From assembly GCA_003290165.1 (NCBI GenBank), contig QNQO01000600.1, positions 434,001 through 498,000 on the forward strand: DNA of 64,000 bases. The letters run 5' to 3'. The stretch is from Berberis thunbergii (lineage: Eukaryota > Streptophyta > Magnoliopsida > Ranunculales > Berberidaceae). Positions 23,711 through 35,966 of this stretch are shown piece by piece; the first letter of the stretch is position 1; each line of letters begins with the position of its first letter. Made by a program: the position numbers and the translations under genes. The notes beneath the pieces are model-generated. The model ran no database searches. It saw only the letters and a list, made by a program, of their open reading frames with translations, and was not told the origin of the DNA.

Positions 23711-24806
23711 GTCCGTTCAAGTTCAGTTCAGATTGTTAAAAACATCTAATGTGGTTTGGCTTTCATAGTCAAGCTTGAATCATAACCAACGCCTCCAACT
23801 GCAGAATAGAAGTTTGAATTTGCAACACTACGTAAACTCTGAAGCATAAGATTCAAGGGAAAACACAGAACAGTAGAGATTTCTGATCCGCTGTATCATA
23901 TATTACATTAAGTCACCACCGTGACATTATGAAGCAGGCTAGCATATGAGAAAGTACAGGGTCTTAGGCCAATTTGTGGATACATGCATTTAACATAAAT
24001 AGGCATCGAGTTGGATATGCCAAAGGCATGCTAAAACCAATAAATAGAAACAGATGTATTTAACGTCATTCTTTTCTTCATCTTCATCTTTTTAAAGCAA
24101 AGCGTAAATACCCAAGGAGCTAAAAGCACCTCTACCCCGTCTATTGAACCGCACAGCCCATCCAGCAACTCTAGAGGTAGATCTTGCCAAGCATCTAAAT
24201 TTTATATATTTCAATACTGTTCAGGTTCTTCGATTCAGGAAAGGCATAAAGAACTTTCCCAGACTTGTGCAATGTCTATTTTCCAAGCAATAAAACAAAT
24301 TTTGTTGGGAAAATTCTTCGTCTTCTTAATATGTATATATAGAAATAATGATCTATACCTATAAAAGGATGAGAAGGAATATGATTTTTCGAAAAATGTA
24401 GAAATTTCACGAAATATATATAATTTTTTTTTTTCAAGTTACCGAAATTTCTTTCGAAATCCAAAATATTAATTTCTTTCATTAGACAAATCTCAATTTC
24501 ATTTTATTTTAACCCATTTTAACATTAATATAGTATTAAAATTTTGTTATATAAGTGATTATTATGCAATATATTGTATTACATTATGAGTCATCTGCTA
24601 CTCTTTATATAATATATAAGAATTTAAAATGTTAAATTATATTGATAACTTCAAAATTATAACGAACATTTTACATTTTTTCTATACACAACGAAGTATT
24701 TCACAAAATATTTCTAAAACCCAACTTACCGAAATTATCTAAAAAAAACAAAATCATAGTCCTTAGATGAGAACAAGACTAACTATGACAAAAGCAAGTA
24801 TTGATA
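23711..24806. other. Spacer downstream of the chloroplast protein gene
   Basis: The 3' untranslated region of the preceding gene is expected in the first few hundred bases. The rest is AT-rich with no frame above about 70 codons and no recognisable domain. Confidence 0.5.
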
Positions 24807-24814
24807 GATCCCAG

Positions 24815-25689
24815 TAGGGGTGGGCATCTCATCCCGCGATCCCGTCTCGTCTCGTTTCGATTTTTTCGAGTCTTAATGGGATTGAATAATTTCATCCCAA
24901 TCCCGTCCCGTCCCGATCTAGAATGGGATGGGATGAAGATTTTCAATCCCGTCCGTCCCGAGCTAATTTTTTAATATTTATTATTAATATTTTTATTTTT
25001 ATTCATATAAACTTACAGATGACTAACAAAAATTCATGGTGTTTGCAGTGGTAACAGAAATGTTACTTCAAGAAAGAAATATTCATTAAGCAAGAGAAAG
25101 ATGACAGATCGTTGCTTGGATTATCAATAAAAGTGGCTCCAATTATTTAACTTCAAAATATTGATAATACCCAGGTAAAGATGAAAAATAACAATTAACT
25201 GAGTAATACATATTCAGAAGGGAACATTCAGGGGCGGAGCCAAGAATTTGAGATGTCCTGAGCTGTAAAAATAAATTTTTTTAATTACGATATATGTATT
25301 GATGGTAAACCATTATGAATATGTTAGAGCATCACCAATAGGTCGATATTTCTTCCCTAACAAAAGATGAAATGTCATTTTGTCAATGAACCATGAATTT
25401 TGTTTTCCACAATAATGAAATTGTACAATCAGCTGAGAGGCTATCACAGCGACACAATACTCTTAGTGGGTCCCATTTATCATGTCATTTTCTAAAAGTC
25501 AGCCCACTCGACTTCATATTTGCATGCCACATCTATATCCAATTATAAGAAAGTTATTTTTCACGCTCTTATATGATGATAATCTTCGCAGCAGTCACAG
25601 GCAGCACGCTGATCCTGTCCCGTCCCGTATGAACAGGATGTGATAGGGATGGGCATGTCTCGTCCCATCCCGTCCCGTGCCCACCCCTA
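24815..25689. mobile_element. hAT-like non-autonomous element, 875 bp, TSD gatcccag
   Basis: The ends taggggtgggca / tgcccaccccta are inverted repeats, and gatcccag is duplicated exactly at 24807-24814 and 25690-25697. Subterminal regions on both sides consist of cgtcccg / gggatggg motifs. It contains a cattcaggggcggagccaag motif at about 25226, possibly the end of another hAT-type element. No coding capacity is seen. It is the same family as 41802-42955. Confidence 0.93.
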
Positions 25690-25697
25690 GATCCCAG

Positions 25698-26570
25698 ACA
25701 ATGACTTTCAACAATGACCATACACAATGATTAGTGTTAATCCATGTCCATGACCTCTCCAGCGGACAACGAAAACTCAGGAACACTTTTTTTTTGGTTA
25801 ATATCTATGGCGGATGGAACAATAACATAGCATGCAGGAAGAACAACAACATTCATGTCGCGTCGCCTTTCTTCAAATCAATCTATAAGTCGTTTGCCAA
25901 ATAGGCAAAATTCGTACAAAAGTACATGAGACCTTTACAAAATGTTCAACCACTGGTCAGTCTCGTATTGAAATTAGCTTGCAAGACTGATAAACACAAT
26001 TGAAACAAAAAACTAGTCAAAACTCCTCAACGGTTTATGGGCAATACGCTTTAACTCGACCTCCTGCATCAAGGCCAACATGAAACATTGCCATAAGGTG
26101 CACAGTTCAAAAGAGAAGGAAAGAAAAATGTGTTTGAAATGCAACTGTGCATTATCAATTAATTGAAAGTTTGAGACAACAGCAGAATTAATGTAAATCT
26201 ATACGGTCTGCTGTATCTAATTCAATACTGGTTTTCACAAATTTGGCAAATAGAATATGTTATGTGGAAATGTTTCAACAAATCACAGTGTTCAGAAGTT
26301 TCTAACTGTAATTTTGAGATTATCATCTGAACCCCACGGATCAAAGTAAAGTGCAATCTCTAGTTATCCCATAACACCGGATTCAGTTCTGCAGATCACA
26401 AGGCATAAAACTGAGCCCATGCCATAATCCAATGGAGACGGCATGATATATATTCCATGTGTGAAATGAAATTCATATTAAAAACTCCAAACAAGCACAA
26501 ACATAAAACATAATTAAAAACAAAACATATATATACCCCATGTTTGTATTATATATGGGCTCAAGCAGCA
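25698..26570. other. Spacer between a hAT-like element and the glyoxalase I pseudogene
   Basis: AT-rich sequence without recognisable genes. It includes the expected 3' flank of the minus-strand glyoxalase I pseudogene that ends at 26571. Confidence 0.45.
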
Positions 26571-28291
26571 CCGGCAGTCACTGTTCCTATGGTTTTAAGG
26601 TCAAATATTTCTCTATCCAGTAGCCATCAGGATCCTTAATGAATGCCATCCCTTTCATTTTACCTGCAACGAGCTAAATAGTTCAATGCAAGCAACAGGG
26701 GAAAAAATGATATTCAAGTCCAACTTACAACAATAGAATAATATAACAAAATAAGATTCTAAATCCTTTATCCTACTAGAGTTATATGATGTAAAAATCA
26801 CCTAGAACTGTAAATGAATGAGCAGGTGAATATCCAAGAAATAAGAATTTAATTAATTTTACAGAAGTGTTTTATATTACCAACTTTCCGTATGGAAATG
26901 CAATACCAGCTTCTCCAAGGAAGGTTACACCTTTTTTGTTTAACTTATCAGTATAGTGTGCCGCTTTAGCTTAACTTTTTTTTTTTTTTCTTTGAATAAG
27001 TATGAATTGATTAAGCAAATAGTTATACTAGGATTGCTGATTGATATTTCAATCAGTTTTTCAGTGTTTTGGTCTTTACTGTAAGATCCCCTTTCAATGT
27101 GCTTCTTAGCAAAATTAATTTTGCAGCCTAAAATACAAAATCTTTTAGACCTGTGTTTACATAACAAAAACTTAATTTACTAGGTTTTGACCCTGGGAGA
27201 TCTCAGAGCAGTACAGATAGACAAGGATAGAGATCCATAAAAAAAAATATAGTGAGAACGATGATGGTCACAAGTTTATTATGCACATGCCTCAATATTC
27301 AATTATTCTGCTGCATGTAATCATCCACCAAATATATATATATAACATAAACGGCCTCAAGTGTCAAGTTCAAATTAATAAGCTATTTCATAAATATTTA
27401 AAGAGTAAATGACGTCTTATGCAATAAATTACCATCATCAGGTTTATTCACAAACTCAAACTTGCAAACCTCTCATATGCCTTATAAGTATCATCAACAG
27501 TTATCCTGAAAAAAAAAAAAAACAAAAAAGGACATAGTTCAGCTCAGAGTATTGTGCACCTCAACAAAACTTTTGTAGAGACAGAGAATGAATTTAAGCA
27601 TTAAATAATTGATAATAGATGGGCAGAGTTACTGTCCCATCTATTATCTTAGAAGTTATTATGCAATAAGGTAGTAACCAACAGATAAATCACTTTCTTT
27701 TGAGTGCTCTAGAAAAATTACTTACGGTGACAGACTTGAACATTACCATATTATTTGTCTTAAAAAAAAAAAACTATATTAGGCATTTTTTTACTTGTTG
27801 ATCGTAATTGGTACTTTCATATTACTAAACCTAAAAATACTTAAAAATTCTATACGTAATTGAAACTTCGAATGATATGTGAATAATTGATGATCAAAGC
27901 ATGGAGTGTATCCCATGTCTGTCCACCACAAAATGTTTTCTAAACGAGTGTCCTTGATATATAGTTTATAATAAATCTCATCATGCTGAGAGGGTCTGGA
28001 GGGCTTGCTATAACGGAGATAGAGAAAAATACATCGTTGAAGAACAAAACAAGGAACATGCTTTCCTATTTTCTTTTCTTCATATATATAACCTTGTCCC
28101 AGACATAATAAAAGCAAACATTTTTCAAAATCCATGTTCTTATAACAACGATTTTAATTTTCTCGCCATCTCTTGGTCAAAAATTATGTTTGAGAAACCA
28201 AATTTAATGGCACAACATCCACCAATCGACACAACGCTTCTTTTAGATTGGACTTCCAACTGTGTTTCATCGAATCCCCAACACATAAAAT

Positions 28292-31200
28292 TGATAGATT
28301 CGGACGATAAAATAAATAAAATTGCAGTAAACGAAAATAACGAAATAAAAAATAAACACAATAACAAATAACTTTTATTCAATCAAACCATTGAACAATG
28401 GGCAACCTACTTCCATATTTATAACTAACCTACTTTCCAAACCAAACTATAAATCAAATAGGAAATAAATATGAGAACCCTATTTGTAATCCCGATTACA
28501 AGAATAATACAATTGTTTAATATTACTAAAATACTGTTTATTCCTAATATTAACAAATATGTTAGTTCTATCAACCTTTCGGGTTGAAGATCCTCGTCTT
28601 CGAGCTTGAAGCCAAGGAAGTCATACGAGCACAATCAACAACAGAGAGTACATGGTGAAGTGTTCCAGTAGAAGTCGACCTTGAACTATGTCTTTGTAGA
28701 TACTGGCATCCCAAAGTAGGCACCAAAATAAACTCCAATCTGAATACTGATCCACTGTCTGATGGTAAAGTTGAGCGCAAAGTGGTCCTCAAAATGTGTT
28801 AGAAAATTGACCCAAATTGGATTCGAAGTATTGTTCGGTGGTAGGACAGAATATCAAGAAAATTTTGAATTGACTAGTGGCATTGACAGATCTTGTGGGG
28901 CAAATAACCATAAGGGTCTAGGGATTTAAATAAAATATGAGGGGCAAGGATTGAAGCGAAATTAATTAGGGTTTTTTTTTTAAAAAAAATTTCTTACACA
29001 CGACTGAAACTGTGTGGGGAAAGGGGTCTGCGATTGACGAGCAGGAGATAGGAATGGCAGTGGGGCAGACTCTCACGGATATCCACCCCACTCGCCCCGT
29101 TTGGGGTGGATTTGGTAAAGGGTCTGTGGAGGTTGGGGCGGATACGGATTTGACCATATCCACCCCACAGATATCTGTTTAACCGGTAAAATTACAAAAA
29201 TATCCTTCAACTATATAAAGGGATAAACCCTCATTTCACATTCCCATACTCTCTCACAATCTCACATATTCTCGAAGCCTCTCACATTCTCGAAGCCTTC
29301 GAAGCCTCTCACGGTCACAGCGAAGGCCGAAGGGGAAGGACAAAGGCTCGAAGCCTCTCACAGCCGGTGGTCGAAGGACGAAGCTCTCCCCTCTCTCCCC
29401 CCGCCTTGCTCTCCTTCCTCTCCCCGATATGCACGAAAAGATCTGAGATCTGATCAAATCAGCCTCCCACCACCATATCAGAGATCTGAGATCAGATCTC
29501 CGATCTCCGTTCTCTGTTATCTGCTCTCAGATCTCCGTTATCTGCTCTCGAATATCGGATCTCCGTTCTCGGATCTCTGTTCTCTGCTCTCGGATCTCTG
29601 TTTTATGAGATCTGACATCAGATCTCTGAGATCATCAGATCTTAGAGATCTGATCTTTGATCTCAGAGATCAGATCTGATATCAGAGATCTGAGACTTTA
29701 GATCGATTTTTTTTTTTTTTAAATTTGTTGTATGGTTTTTTGTAATTTTTTATTATAATTTTTGTATGTATGAACGAAGTATCTTTTAATGTAAAAGTAC
29801 TGTATTTTTACTGTTGAAGTATTGTATGTATGAATGAAGAAATTTTTTTAACGGATATTTGGGCGGGGCGGATATTCGCCAATCCATGCAGGGCGGAGGT
29901 GGTTTTTAAATAAATTTATAAACGGATTGGCGGGGCGGATTTGGGGATCCATTATTCCTAACGGAGCGAGGATGGATTTGCTCAAATCCGCCCCGTTGCC
30001 ATCCCTAGCAGGAGAGAGGTGGTGCGACATGGGAGGGATGTGATCGACAAGAAGGTGAATCGATCGACTTCGAAAAGTGGGAAGGGAATCGTGCGGTGGG
30101 GCGATTTGGTCTGTGATTGTGGATGTGGGGAAGGTGTTGTTGCGACAGTGAGGGGGTGGTACCGATGGAGGATGATGGGGAAAGAAAGGAGAATTCAAAC
30201 AGAGTGGGGTTTTGTGAAGAAGCAGTGAGTGGAGGGAATCGATCGTTGGAAGTAGGAGTCACCTGGGCAACAGAGTTGCGATCGACCTGAAGGGTTGCCG
30301 AAGCAGTGAATGGGTAGATGGGTGAGTGGCGTGGGGAGGAGGTCGATCTGCCAAGTGGCGGATGAAGTGAGGAATAGTTGATTGGCAAGGAAAGATTGAG
30401 GACTTTGTCGAACGAGCGATAGTGCATGACTTGGGAATTGATCAATGGTGATCAATGAAGGGGGTAGGTCAATTGGAGGATAGAGGAAGATCGTCGAACA
30501 AGTGAGGGTCATCGGTGGATGGAAATGGTGGGGCATCGACGGTGGTAGCTATAAGAATAAATATGTTGGGCGTGACTGCGACAAAGGTCGAAGGAGGGGA
30601 GGGATTGACGTCGCCTGCGATGGTGGTAGCCATGGTTCTCGGATGTGCCGCCATTAGTGGTGTTGCAGGTTGGGATCCATGGACTGCCATAAACTGTTGC
30701 ATCAACTATTCAAATTTCTGATCCACTCTTGCCCATTTGTTCTTCAACTTTTCAATAAGTTTTTGAACCATTGCGTAAACGTCTAATTTTGTCATGTAAA
30801 TGAACTTTTGCTCTGATACCAATTGATAGATTCGAACTAATAAAATAAATGAAATTGCAATAAAATAAACGAAATTTCAGTAAACTAAAATAACGAAATA
30901 AACGATAAATGCAATACACTAATATGATCCATTCCTAGCCCTAGGCTCCCATACATAAAGTCAACGGCAAGAATGAGTTGAGAGATAGACCTTGGACACA
31001 TAGAGAAGGCAGCCGGTTCGAAGTTGTACTTCGAATTAATAGAACTCAACAATTACCGGTCTCTTCTCTTGACTATCTCGCAACTCTGTTTGTGAGCTTC
31101 TCTATAAGTCATCGAAGGGTTTGTGTGAATAATGGGTGAAGAGGTCGAGTCAGAGGTAACATTTAAACGCTAAGCTCTTTCTCAACTTTTAGATTCTTTT

Positions 31201-31449
31201 TATGTTATGTTCTGGACAAAAATCTAGGCCTGAAATCACTAAAAGTACTGAAGTCATAGACAAATCACTTTTATTCAATCAACCAAAGAACAAAGGGCAA
31301 CCTACTCATATTTGTAACTAACCCACCTTCCAAATCAAACTATAAACCTAATAGACCCTAATTGGAATCCCTATTACAAAAACAATATAACTGTTTAATA
31401 TTACTAAAATACTATTATTCCTAATATTAATAACTATGCTAATTCTATA
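28292..31449 (-). mobile_element. Minus-strand LTR retrotransposon without recognisable polymerase, TSD aaaat
   Basis: LTRs at 28292-28573 and 30824-31449 share tgatagattcg...aataaa and the cttttattcaat...aacctac...attcctaatatta body. The second LTR carries about 345 extra bases (roughly 30910-31255). Next to it at 30806-30823 the minus strand reads aattggtatcagag, a classic primer-binding site for initiator tRNA, which sets the orientation. The 5-bp aaaat flanks both sides exactly (28287-28291, 31450-31454). The interior has long minus-strand open frames of low complexity (30005-30445) and no reverse transcriptase. It sits in an intron of the glyoxalase pseudogene and holds a hAT-like element. 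Confidence 0.82.
29049..30007. mobile_element. hAT-like non-autonomous element, 959 bp, TSD gcaggaga
   Basis: The ends taggaatggcagtgggg / ccccgttgccatcccta are inverted repeats with small differences. The 8-bp gcaggaga is duplicated exactly at 29041-29048 and 30008-30015. Subterminal motifs are ggggcgga / tccgcccc. Its centre (about 29440-29705) is dense in agatct / gatctgagatc repeats. It is nested inside the minus-strand LTR element. Confidence 0.92.
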
Positions 31450-33445
31450 AAAATTGCGAATTTTCTTTGTTAAAGACTTATAACCTGTCATTGATGGAGG
31501 TTGATTTATCATCAAATGGAGGTTGGTTTATCATCAAAGAACTATAGACTGGATGTTCTTCTCTTAACATTTGAAATTAACCATTTTCATTGTATTCTCT
31601 AAAATTCTAAAGTAATAAGTAATAATGAAGATAATGGATCTCTGTGCTTGAACCCTTATTTGACTTGAAAAAACCAACAAACCTGGCACATGAATAGGGA
31701 AGCATTAAAAAAAAGAAAAAGGAAGGTTTCTTCCCCGATTTTTGCTGATCACTAAGATTGAAAACAACCCTGGCTTTCCTTGTGAAAGGAAAATAAAAAT
31801 GGCTGCAACATGGCCCAACATGATAAGATTTTGAAAAATCTACTGCTTAAACCATCCCAGTTTCCTTGTGAAAGGAAAATAAAAATGGCTGCAACATGGT
31901 AAGATATTGAATTATCTACTACTTAAACCATCCCAGAATGTCAAAGACGTTTATATCAGCACCTTCAATAGCAACACGAACTTTATCTAAAAATTGTATT
32001 GAGGTACAAAAGATCCTATAAATACCAAATCCATGCTCCAATTATCACTAGTTGAGAGCATGAAAGGATAATGTGTTTCTGAAATGACTTTGTCCAAGAT
32101 AGCAACTAGTTTTATCGGTTAAAAGCTAAAATGGATGCACCAAATTAACTTTGATAAGAGATATATTGTATTATTTATGCAGTGCCTCATATCATTTTCC
32201 CAACAATTGCAAATTGCCAACATACCCACAAAGTAACATCAAACCTTTTTGATTTAGAGATATCTCAACCCCCTAAATCCTTTCACCAAACTCCTCCCTC
32301 TCTAGGTCTGTTTTAGGCCAACAGGACCGATCACCATCTCAATAAGCAGATTGATCTTTGTCCATGGACTTGAAACCCTTTTTCTCCATTATAAAACTGA
32401 TGCATTTTTCATGTCCTCCCCAGTTTGTTGCTTAACCATATTAGTGAGTGAGTCATGTATTTCTTGTTTGGTTGCGTTCCAATCTAGAAAGGGGTGCTTG
32501 TCACTCAGCTATCCCATCCTTCCATTTATTTTAAGTTTGTACCCTACATCTAAAATCAATGAAAAACACTAATAGCAGTGAAGATTTTTGGTTCTGAAAT
32601 AAACGAGTCACCTAAGCAATTTTCTTCACACTTGCGGGTACAAACCAAATCCACGAGGTTCTGAATTTCCATTGTGATAGCCTTTGAAATCAAGATCACT
32701 TTCGGTGCCCCAGTTGTTGAGAGTTTAAAAAAAATTATTATTATCGTGAACAGATTAAAGAAAGAATTAAACTCACAAATATAGTGACTGTAAGAGCTGG
32801 ATGATTCCCCTTACTGTGTAAGTTCAATAGTAGCCTTCTGAGCAAAGGTTCATATTGTTCTCTCAGTGGGTTCTGTTGGAACCGCTCTAGGATTCTGCAG
32901 TAGAAGAAATAAACAACTCTTAACCTGATAAAAAGACCATTACAACAAAAAATTTCATAGAGTGATTCTACGGTTTCACCTCGTATCCCATAAAGTACAA
33001 GCTAAACTTCATTTCTGGAAAGTCCAACCTCTTCAGCAACCTGAAAATATTCCGAAAATGTTATATGAACAACGACCTAGTACGGGGGGAGAGAGAGAAA
33101 GAGAGAAAATGGAAAAAAAAAAACTACGAACATTTGATAGGACCAGTATCATGTCATGGTACAAATAGATACAAGCTTTGTAAAGAAAATTAATGGTTAT
33201 TGGAAGTTTAAAAACCCATGCAACAAAAATAAGAACACAATGCCAACAAAAAAATTGGTTACCTGCCTACATGAATACGTTCTTCAATGATTTGATCAAA
33301 AGGAAAAACGATGAAGAAAATGAACGCATTCGAAGTGATAGCCTTGACATTATCTGGATGGTAAAAATATATTGGAAGATATACAACTTCTCCAGGGGAA
33401 GGAAAAAATATGAGGGAAGCAAGAACTAGAGTTTGAAAATGGCTT

Positions 33446-33504
33446 ATTTTCTCTTTTCTTTTTTTTCTTTTTTTTCTTTTTTTTTTTTTTTTTTTTTTTT
33501 TTTG
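33446..33504 (+). repeat. T-rich simple sequence tract
   Basis: Nearly pure T with occasional C, including an uninterrupted run of more than 20 T. A second T run followed by (gtt)n lies at about 33637-33677. These are simple repeats in the glyoxalase pseudogene intron. Confidence 0.8.
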
Positions 33505-33773
33505 TAGAAATGGGTTTTAAGCTTAGGAAAGGAAGAGGAACAGAAGGATTATTAACATGTAAAAAAGAGACTGCAGAGCTACATGCTCAGCTTCAACCAA
33601 ACTCAAGTGGTCTTATTGCTCTTTTCCCATCTTCTTATTTTTTTTTTTTTTTTTTTTTTTGTTGTTGTTGTTGTTGTTTTGGAACTATTTTCTCTCAAAT
33701 TAAACACGGCCTAACTAAGAGTATTGATTTGAACCTTTCAGTAACTCTAAGAAATATATTTAACTATCGATTC

Positions 33774-34418
33774 CAATGTTCTAAAAAGCGCTAGGCGTTG
33801 GGCGGGAGGTGAGCAGGGCGGCGAGCAGGTGCCTAGCGCCCAGGGGTCTAGGCGGCACGTAGGCGGTCTTAGGTTTTGTATTATAACTTTAATAATTTAC
33901 AAAAATTATGCATAATACCTTATCAATTACATCCAATTTAATGCCAAGATACATATGCAAAATTTAAAAACATGGAAAATTAACAATCATGAACAAAATT
34001 TATTAAAACTCAAATGACTGGAGTTGGTCATGATGAGTATTTTATATAAAATTGAATTTGTGGACAAATATCCAAACCTACTCTTTTATTTTTCTTCAAA
34101 TTGCATGAATATATAACCTCAGTCATGTTGGATAAAATCTACATTAATAAAATTGGTACCGACAGATCCTTTGAGAATTCCATTAAGTAATCATCATTTG
34201 TTGCAATTAGACATATACTAAATAAAAAATAATTAAATAGTTTATTTCTAAAAAAGAGAAAATAAAAATAAAATAAGAACTCGATCAGTCTTCTTAAAAA
34301 AAATCGCCTAGGCCGCCCAGACCCCGCCTAGATTGTCCCGAAACCGCCCAAACCCGCCAAGTCATTAATCTGGGCGGTTTTCTACCTTTTAGCGCCTAGG
34401 CCGATTTTTAGAACACTG
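33774..34418. mobile_element. hAT-like non-autonomous element, 645 bp, TSD atcgattc/atcaattc
   Basis: It starts caatgttctaaaaagcgct and ends ccgatttttagaacactg. The 8-bp flanks differ at one base (33766-33773 atcgattc; 34419-34426 atcaattc). Subterminal GC-rich blocks (gctaggcgttgggcgg; cgcctaggccg) and the AT-rich core match the 16867-17470 element in reverse orientation. Confidence 0.9.
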
Positions 34419-34763
34419 ATCAATTCCAATATAAACGCCCAAAAGTCAAGTCTATCATAGATTTCAATCATCTTCTTGCGAGTTGTTACTAGGTGGAATC
34501 AATTAGGACATAGATTTGTATAATGAATGTGATCGAAACCAATGAGACAGGATTTGAATTTCTCAGATGCATCACCAAGATATACTTATTATGATCTCGC
34601 AAATTATATATTTTTGTTCAATGACGTAACCACAATAACTGTAAAAATGCAAAGTAGGAATCAAGAATGGAGCACTCTATCCTCTCATCTAAAGACTGCA
34701 CATTTAAGTTTGATTACAATGGAAGCATCAAATATTGTAAGAAAACAACCAGTAAGTTATAAA

Positions 34764-35516
34764 GCATCTCCAATCATCCCCCTAAACAATCCCTTATAAT
34801 AACTCCACATACAACTTTTCCATAAATTTAGGGGAAAGTTAACCATCCCTTATATTTCATATAATAATAAAATATTCATAATATTTAATTTTATAAATTA
34901 AAAACAAATAAAAAATAAAAACAAAAATATCTGAATAATAGTATAATTAAAAAAGTAATTATTAATATTAATTTAAATAATGATAAATAATTAATTAAAA
35001 AATTATTAATAGTATAATTAAAAACAAATTAATACTAATTTAAACAAAAGTAATTATTATTATTAATTTAAATAATAGTATAATTAAAAATGTAATTATC
35101 TAAATAAGGATATAAAAAAGTGGAAGATATATTTAAATAATGATAAAAAAACTAATTATTAATACTAATTGTTTTTTAAAACTCTCAAATCTTTTAATTA
35201 GTCAAATTTAAATTAAGTTGAAATTAATAATAGTATAATTAAAAAAGTATCTAAATAATAATATAATTGAAATTAATAATATTATTTATTTAAGTTGAAA
35301 TAAATAATAGCATATATTTAATAATATCATAATAATATTAAGTTGAAATTAATAATAGTATAATTGAAATTAAACTGGTATAGAAAAGTTAAAGATATAT
35401 TAAAATATTAATAATGATGAAAAATTTTAAATAGAGAATGTCGCTGGAGCAGTGAAGAAATAGGGATCCTTAAATTTAGCTCTTGGTTAAAATGTGGATG
35501 GTACCATTGGAGATGC
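34764..35516. mobile_element. AT-rich MITE with gcatctccaat inverted termini
   Basis: It begins gcatctccaatcatccc and ends accattggagatgc. The termini are inverted repeats of at least 11 bp, extended imperfectly (ggggaaagttaacc / ttggttaaaatg). The interior is almost entirely A/T with recurrent aataatagtataatt units. Such gcatctccaa elements are frequent in plant genomes. A target duplication could not be identified, so the superfamily is left open. Its right end touches the end of glyoxalase exon 3, where the splice donor should be. Confidence 0.7.
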
Positions 35517-35966
35517 CCAAAACGTGAGAGTAGAAATCAAGACTGACGTTGGGATCCTTAATTCGAAACATCTGCAAAACACTATTCAATCACTGAATCA
35601 ATCTACAAAACCCAGTTCTTGAAACTCAAAATATTTTTTAAGAAAACACATAAACAGTTTGTTGCATGAAGTACCCTTTGGTGGCCTCATCTGGGGATGC
35701 AAGAAGATCGGGATTGTTGGAAGGTAACTCTCTGGGTTCCGATAACATTGAAGAACAAAACGTTCGAAATCGATTCAAGCCCTGCAAAACCCAAGATTAG
35801 ATGATCGACGAGATTGGGTAAAAACTGATCGAGTTTGGTGAGAGAATCGAAAAACCTTTGAAGGGGTTGGTGAGAGGAGGAAGAGAAGGTTTGGGATTGA
35901 AATGGTTTTTGGTGGGAAAGCTAAGTGAGAGAGATAAGAAGAGGTAGTGAGTAGAGATGATGCCAT

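Larger units (their letters stand above)
26571..35966 (-). pseudogene. Glyoxalase I (lactoylglutathione lyase) pseudogene with transit peptide
   Basis: The family detoxifies methylglyoxal as its glutathione hemithioacetal. Remnant exons on the minus strand: 35966-35856 (transit-peptide-like, MASSLLTTSS), 35781-35656 ([12 protein letters not shown]), 35571 to about 35514 (MFRIKDPNVSLDFYSHVLG), 33040-32980 ([20 protein letters not shown]), 32894-32814, about 32716-32646 ([20 protein letters not shown]), 27505-27433 (ITVDDTYKAYERF), 26663-26571 ([20 protein letters not shown]). Damage: the conserved Trp in TERTVWTF is TGA in exon 5; an extra T follows in IEL; exon 6 lacks an AG acceptor; exon 7 lacks about 7 nt, shifting the frame; the exon encoding the zinc-ligand GHIG was not found; a MITE abuts exon 3 where its donor should be. 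Insertions at 28292-31449, 33774-34418 and 34764-35516 lie in former introns. Confidence 0.9.

Noticed and set aside
30005..30536. Minus-strand frames of 113-146 codons in the LTR element
   Set aside because: Pro/Ser-rich low complexity, overlapping frames, no gag, protease or polymerase motif; noted as interior of the element instead of a gene.
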